From Microvirga pakistanensis (lineage in GTDB: Bacteria; Pseudomonadota; Alphaproteobacteria; Rhizobiales; Beijerinckiaceae), in NCBI RefSeq assembly GCF_004458765.1, contig NZ_SPJX01000108.1:1-64000 (forward strand): 64,000 nt of DNA. Reading direction: 5' to 3'. Shown here one piece after another: positions 60,757 through 64,000 of this stretch. The notes under the pieces were generated by a model, which made no database searches, was not told the DNA's origin, and worked only from the letters and a program-made list of their open reading frames with translations. The first letter of the stretch is position 1. Each line of letters starts with the position of its first letter. The position numbers and the translations under genes were made by a program.

Positions 60757-61188
60757 ATGGAGAAATGGGCCATGATAGCCTCAATGAACATATCCGTAGA
60801 GACGGATCAGTTTAAACCACGGACCACTCTCCTGAGGAGCCCCACATCCTCGAAACCGAACCGATCGGCGACTGTTCAGAATGCCCTGGTCCAAACGGCT
60901 GGCGTTGACGATCACCTCCATGAGCCACACTGGTACCTGCCATTGATCGGCGTCGATCCTGCCCGGCAGCGGAAGGGCTATGGCTCGATGCTGTTAGCTC
61001 ATGCCCTGAGAGCCTGCGGCGCGACCGGAACTCCCGCCTATCTTGAATCGTCCAACCCGGAAAACATCCCGCTCTACCAACGACATGGCTTCAAGGTGCT
61101 TGAGACCATCCAGGTGGGGACCTCTCCTCCGGTGATTCCCATGCTCCGCCACCCTCATGGAAAAGTGGCCAGGAAACATCGCTCTTGA
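60757..61188 (+). pseudogene. N-terminally truncated GNAT acetyltransferase
   Basis: A 143-residue frame. From residue about 58 it matches a GNAT acetyltransferase: HWYLPLIGVDPARQRKGYGS contains the acetyl-CoA loop (R-x-x-G-x-G/A), and AYLESSNPENIPLYQRHGF is the C-terminal motif. Residues 1-57 do not look like the N-terminal half of the family, which normally has about 120 residues there, with strands beta1 to beta3. So the gene appears to be a remnant, with its 5' end replaced. A rearranged but expressed short protein is the alternative. Confidence 0.6.
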
Positions 61189-61243
61189 AGGCAGCGTCAT
61201 CGCGCTTCACGAGCCAGCATAGGTCAGACCCAGGAGAGATAGG

Positions 61244-62449
61244 ATGCAAGTCGCCTCCAACCGTGTGCGCGCTGCGGCGGACAGCTTCGAGCCGATCCGG
61301 CAGTTTTATTTTCAGTCCCGGTACGCCGACAGGCGGGGCGATCCCGGCATCTGTGATTTCACCTTCGGCAATCCCCATGAAATGCCCCTGCCGGGGCTGG
61401 TCGAGGCCATCCGGCACCATGCCGTGCCGTGCAATAAGGACTGGTTCGCCTATAAGACCAGTGAGTCAGGACCCCAGGCGCTCCTGGCCGAGCGCCTGGG
61501 GCAGGAGCTGTCGTTGCCCTTTGAGCCTGCCGATATTGCGCTGACGAATGGGGCCATGGCAGCCATCGCGGTGGCGTTCCGTCTGCTGCTCGATGCGGGT
61601 AGCGAGGCAATCTTCTCGACGCCGGCATGGTTCTGTTACGAGCCAATGCTCCTGGCGGCGGATGCCGTGCCCCGGAAGGTCCGGCTCCAAGGTGAGCGGT
61701 TTGACCTGGATCTCTCCGCCATCAATGCGGTGATCTCGTCGCGAACACGTGTGGTGATTATCAACACGCCGCATAACCCGACAGGGCGCATCTACAGCCG
61801 CGACCAGCTAACCGCGTTGGCGGAGCTGCTGAACCGCGCCTCTGAGCGGATTGGAAGACGCATCTTCATTCTTTCCGACGAGCCTTACCGCCGCATCCGC
61901 TTTGACGGGCACGATTTCATCAGCCCAGCGGCGGTCTATCCATGGACGCTGATCTCCTACAGCTACGGCAAAGTTCTGTTGGCTCCAGGGCAGCGGCTGG
62001 GCTACCTGGCTCTGTCGCCGTTGATGCCAAGCGAGGATAAGCAGGCGATCCAGGATAGCTTGTTTGCCGCCCAAATGGCCTTGGGATGGTGCTTCCCCAA
62101 CGCGGTGATGCAGTATGCCGTGCCGGACCTGGAAGGCCTCAGCATCGACATGCACGCTCTCACGGCCAAGCGGGCCCGCATGACTGCGGCTTTGGAGCAG
62201 GCAGGCTACGACGTGCTGGAGCCTGAAGGTACCTTCTATTTGTTCTGCAAGTATCCCGGTGGAAGCGGGGAGCAGTGCTGGGACGCCCTGGCGAAACGTG
62301 ATGTGTTCGTCATGCCGGGTCGCGTCATGGACGTCCCTGATTACTTTCGCATCAGCCTCACGGCCTCGCAGCCGATGATCGAGCGCAGCCTTCCGGTCTT
62401 TGCAGAGGTTGCGAACGCCATCCGGAGTGAACGCCAGGCGGCCGAGTGA
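61244..62449 (+). CDS. class I/II PLP-dependent aminotransferase
   Basis: A 401-residue fold-type I aminotransferase. Conserved sites are NTPHNPTG (substrate carboxylate Asn), ILSDEPYRRI with the Asp that binds the pyridine nitrogen and the stacking Tyr, SYSYGKVLLAPGQRLGYLAL with the Schiff-base Lys, and YFRISLTAS with the C-terminal Arg. The substrate cannot be stated; the sequence resembles aspartate or aromatic aminotransferases. An AGGAGAGATAGG site supports the start at 61244. It lies 55 nt downstream of the truncated acetyltransferase. Confidence 0.9.
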   Translation: MQVASNRVRAAADSFEPIRQFYFQSRYADRRGDPGICDFTFGNPHEMPLPGLVEAIRHHAVPCNKDWFAYKTSESGPQALLAERLGQELSLPFEPADIALTNGAMAAIAVAFRLLLDAGSEAIFSTPAWFCYEPMLLAADAVPRKVRLQGERFDLDLSAINAVISSRTRVVIINTPHNPTGRIYSRDQLTALAELLNRASERIGRRIFILSDEPYRRIRFDGHDFISPAAVYPWTLISYSYGKVLLAPGQRLGYLALSPLMPSEDKQAIQDSLFAAQMALGWCFPNAVMQYAVPDLEGLSIDMHALTAKRARMTAALEQAGYDVLEPEGTFYLFCKYPGGSGEQCWDALAKRDVFVMPGRVMDVPDYFRISLTASQPMIERSLPVFAEVANAIRSERQAAE

Positions 62450-62635
62450 GACGGCACCACCGGATCCGGACGAGCCCGGCCTGCGACAAGCTGGCGTAGG
62501 CGAAGAAAAGTGCATGTTGTGTCGTCTTCCAGACAGACCCGACAGGCGCGAATCAGTAGTTACCAACACATAAACAAAACAGACGCCTGGGGCACACACG
62601 CAACTAACGAGAATGGTCGAGCCTGCGCACAGAGC

Positions 62636-62866
62636 ATGGCAACGGCTGTCTTCGTGAACTTGGGGGCCCCAATGAATGGCAAAAAGCGCAAACCCGTGCC
62701 TTCTGTGCGTCGGTACGCCCGCCAGCTTGAGCGACAGCTTAGAGCCGTAGAAGCGCAAATTGCGTGCTTGGAGCAAGCCCGCAGCCTCGAACTGGCACAG
62801 CAGGATCACTTCGTCCTATGGAGGCGGCCGAGCCTTTTCGCTCCATGGCCCATGTGCCTGCAATAG
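62636..62866 (+). CDS. small coiled-coil-like hypothetical protein
   Basis: A 76-residue frame with a basic, amphipathic helix (RRYARQLERQLRAVEAQIAC) that could form a coiled coil. An internal ATG at 62672 would give a shorter form starting MNGKKRKPVP. Neither start has a good ribosome binding site. No family is recognised. Confidence 0.35.
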   Translation: MATAVFVNLGAPMNGKKRKPVPSVRRYARQLERQLRAVEAQIACLEQARSLELAQQDHFVLWRRPSLFAPWPMCLQ

Positions 62867-62916
62867 CTGACCAGCCAGCCTGTTAGATTGTACCTTCCCG
62901 TATCTGGACACCACTC

Positions 62917-63201
62917 ATGAACAGCCACACTTTCAGTTCTCCCGTCTATATCAGGCTCGAAACCGCACTTGGTCAGAGGCAGCGATATCCGATCAACAGC
63001 CCTTCGAAGGCCGTTGCCGCAATGCAGTGGTACAAGCTGGATCCACTCAAGGACGTGCTTTCCGTTCATCCTGGAATCTGGTTGGTTGCGAGCTCGGCCT
63101 TGGCACAGGCGCAAAACTATCCGGCTCCTGAGACCGTCGAGCACGCCCGAGCAATGTTTGAAGTGCTCGCACGGAGAGCTGGCATTCTCGCAAGCGCCTG
63201 A
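62917..63201 (+). CDS. DUF982-like hypothetical protein
   Basis: A 94-residue soluble protein. The pattern FSSPVYIRLETALGQRQRYP, an AAMQWYKL segment where the family usually has a Trp, and a C-terminal ARAMFEVLARRAGI helix fit the DUF982 family, which is numerous in Hyphomicrobiales and of unknown function. The resemblance is by eye and moderate. It stands alone. Confidence 0.6.
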   Translation: MNSHTFSSPVYIRLETALGQRQRYPINSPSKAVAAMQWYKLDPLKDVLSVHPGIWLVASSALAQAQNYPAPETVEHARAMFEVLARRAGILASA

Positions 63202-63511
63202 AGTGCGAAGCGCAACCGCGTTCGGTAGCGTGAGGTGTTCTGCATGCGCGATAGCACATCAACCATATAAGCCATGATCGTGCAGCAGAGATCCTTTCAT
63301 GGAGAAACGTCCGCATCTTGCACGCACGCTTGCTCGTCTCTGGTCTGAAATCATGTTCTCCTCAGCATCCAATTGGGAAGGTCACCCTATCCGATCCAAA
63401 CTGACATCGGCCTGTCCTTCTACAGCCTGATCCGGGACTGCGCGGCCACGACCTGGGTTAAAGGACGCTAGAGTTTTCCGGGAACGATCACCTTTTCGGC
63501 GAAAGATTAAC
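63202..63511. other. 310-nt region without supported gene
   Basis: No gene or clear structural element was found. Only short frames without start signals are present. Confidence 0.35.
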
Positions 63512-63562
63512 TTGGTTAATGGCACAGCGTCGGTAAAGCCCGCAGGATGGATGGGTTCCGCT

Positions 63563-63769
63563 ATGCCACACTCCTTCTTTCACCATTTCATCGACAACCG
63601 GATGATTTGGGATCGACCGGGCTGTGAGCTGCCGGTTCGGTGGTTGGTGCCTGACCCGAGCGGCGCGAGAGCCCTTTGGACGGACATTCTTTCCGACCGG
63701 GTTTTGCCAGACCGGATCACAATCATCACTGACGAGCTCGGTAAGGTGCTGTTCACGACGATGAGATGA
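63563..63769 (+). CDS. small hypothetical protein
   Basis: A 68-residue frame starting MPHSFFHHFID; a non-ATG or upstream start at 63512 would add 17 residues. It has no membrane segment. The C-terminal IITDELGKVLFTTMR is beta-like. No family is recognised. Confidence 0.35.
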   Translation: MPHSFFHHFIDNRMIWDRPGCELPVRWLVPDPSGARALWTDILSDRVLPDRITIITDELGKVLFTTMR

Positions 63770-63799
63770 TCCTTCGCCGTCCCTGACAGGAGAGCCGCG

Positions 63800-63955
63800 A
63801 TGCTGAAGTTCCCGGTTTTCGGGTTTTCACGCCGGGTTGAAGATACGGTAGCCCGGGCCATGGCCATTCTCAAAACACGACCGGACTATACGGCAGGACC
63901 GCGACTGACCCAGGCACCCACGCAAGGGGCCGGCGCCCGAAAAGCACGAGCTTAG
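63800..63955 (+). CDS. 51-residue hypothetical protein
   Basis: A short frame starting MLKFPVFGFSRRVEDTVARA, with an AGGAGAG site 5 nt before the ATG. It is basic and has no membrane segment. It begins 31 nt after the previous small gene, on the same strand. Function is unknown. Confidence 0.4.
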   Translation: MLKFPVFGFSRRVEDTVARAMAILKTRPDYTAGPRLTQAPTQGAGARKARA

Positions 63956-63974
63956 GGCAGGGGTTATTGGAACC

Positions 63975-63990
63975 CGCCCCTCTCGGGGCG
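63975..63990. terminator. short GC hairpin at window end
   Basis: CGCCCC and GGGGCG form a 6-bp stem with a TCTC loop, 20 nt after the last small gene. No run of T follows before the window ends, so it is a weak terminator candidate at most. Confidence 0.3.
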
Positions 63991-64000
63991 TGACATGAAT

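Noticed and set aside
1..64000. tRNA, rRNA, CRISPR array or insertion sequence
   Set aside because: No cloverleaf-like tract, regularly spaced repeat array or transposase-like protein was recognised on reading both strands. A dedicated scan could still reveal a weak case.

Overview
The window reads as chromosomal DNA of a GC-rich alphaproteobacterium of the order Hyphomicrobiales. A Methylobacteriaceae-like genome such as Microvirga is my best guess. That rests on gene content: a coxMNOP-type oxidase, DUF2076, an OGFr-related protein, a DUF982-like protein, a TolB-like adenylate cyclase, and a palindromic repeat of the type common in this group. It is inference, because there is no rRNA marker. 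I found no tRNA, rRNA, CRISPR array or insertion sequence.

Left part (about 0.3-20.5 kb, ordinary chromosome). A five-gene minus-strand operon encodes an aa3-type cytochrome oxidase, with a near-consensus promoter at 5290-5316. It is followed by a DUF2076 protein, a Bax-inhibitor-1 membrane protein, an anti-sigma/ECF sigma pair, a DedA-like protein, a degenerate-receiver LuxR regulator, an AI-2E permease fused to a GAF domain, a VOC protein plus DoxX with a divergent LysR regulator, and two secreted proteins (a PQQ-type beta-propeller and a GH13 amylase).

Central part (about 20.7-50.1 kb, accessory). The core is a minus-strand, tightly overlapping contractile injection system (CIS). In transcription order it encodes a degenerate receiver protein, an unknown protein, sheath, tube, a 91-aa protein, a 1037-aa protein, a 530-aa protein with a PD-(D/E)XK-like nuclease motif, a Dit-like protein, an unknown protein, a VgrG-like spike, a PAAR tip, gp25, baseplate J, two large unknown proteins, a multi-pass membrane protein and a two-enzyme cell-wall lysin. 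No capsid, terminase, portal or integrase is present, so it is not a complete prophage, and I see no T6SS membrane-complex genes. The usual AAA+ ATPase of extracellular CIS is also absent from the window. A NarL-type regulator sits upstream. The cluster is flanked on both sides by modules that look like conflict or immunity systems: a patatin phospholipase with a SLOG-like protein facing a deoxyribosyltransferase-like/TPR-S protein on one side, and a compact patatin, intracellular subtilase and metallo-beta-lactamase operon on the other. These two modules and the CIS are the most promising candidates for undescribed biology.

Right part (about 50.7-64 kb). It holds a secreted Gly/Ser/Thr repeat protein, a TIR-transmembrane-SUMF1 protein, an adenylate cyclase with TPRs, a diheme cytochrome, a divergent argP/argO-type pair with a palindromic candidate operator, a Pmp3-like peptide, an OGFr-related protein, an N-terminally truncated acetyltransferase, an aminotransferase and several small hypothetical genes.
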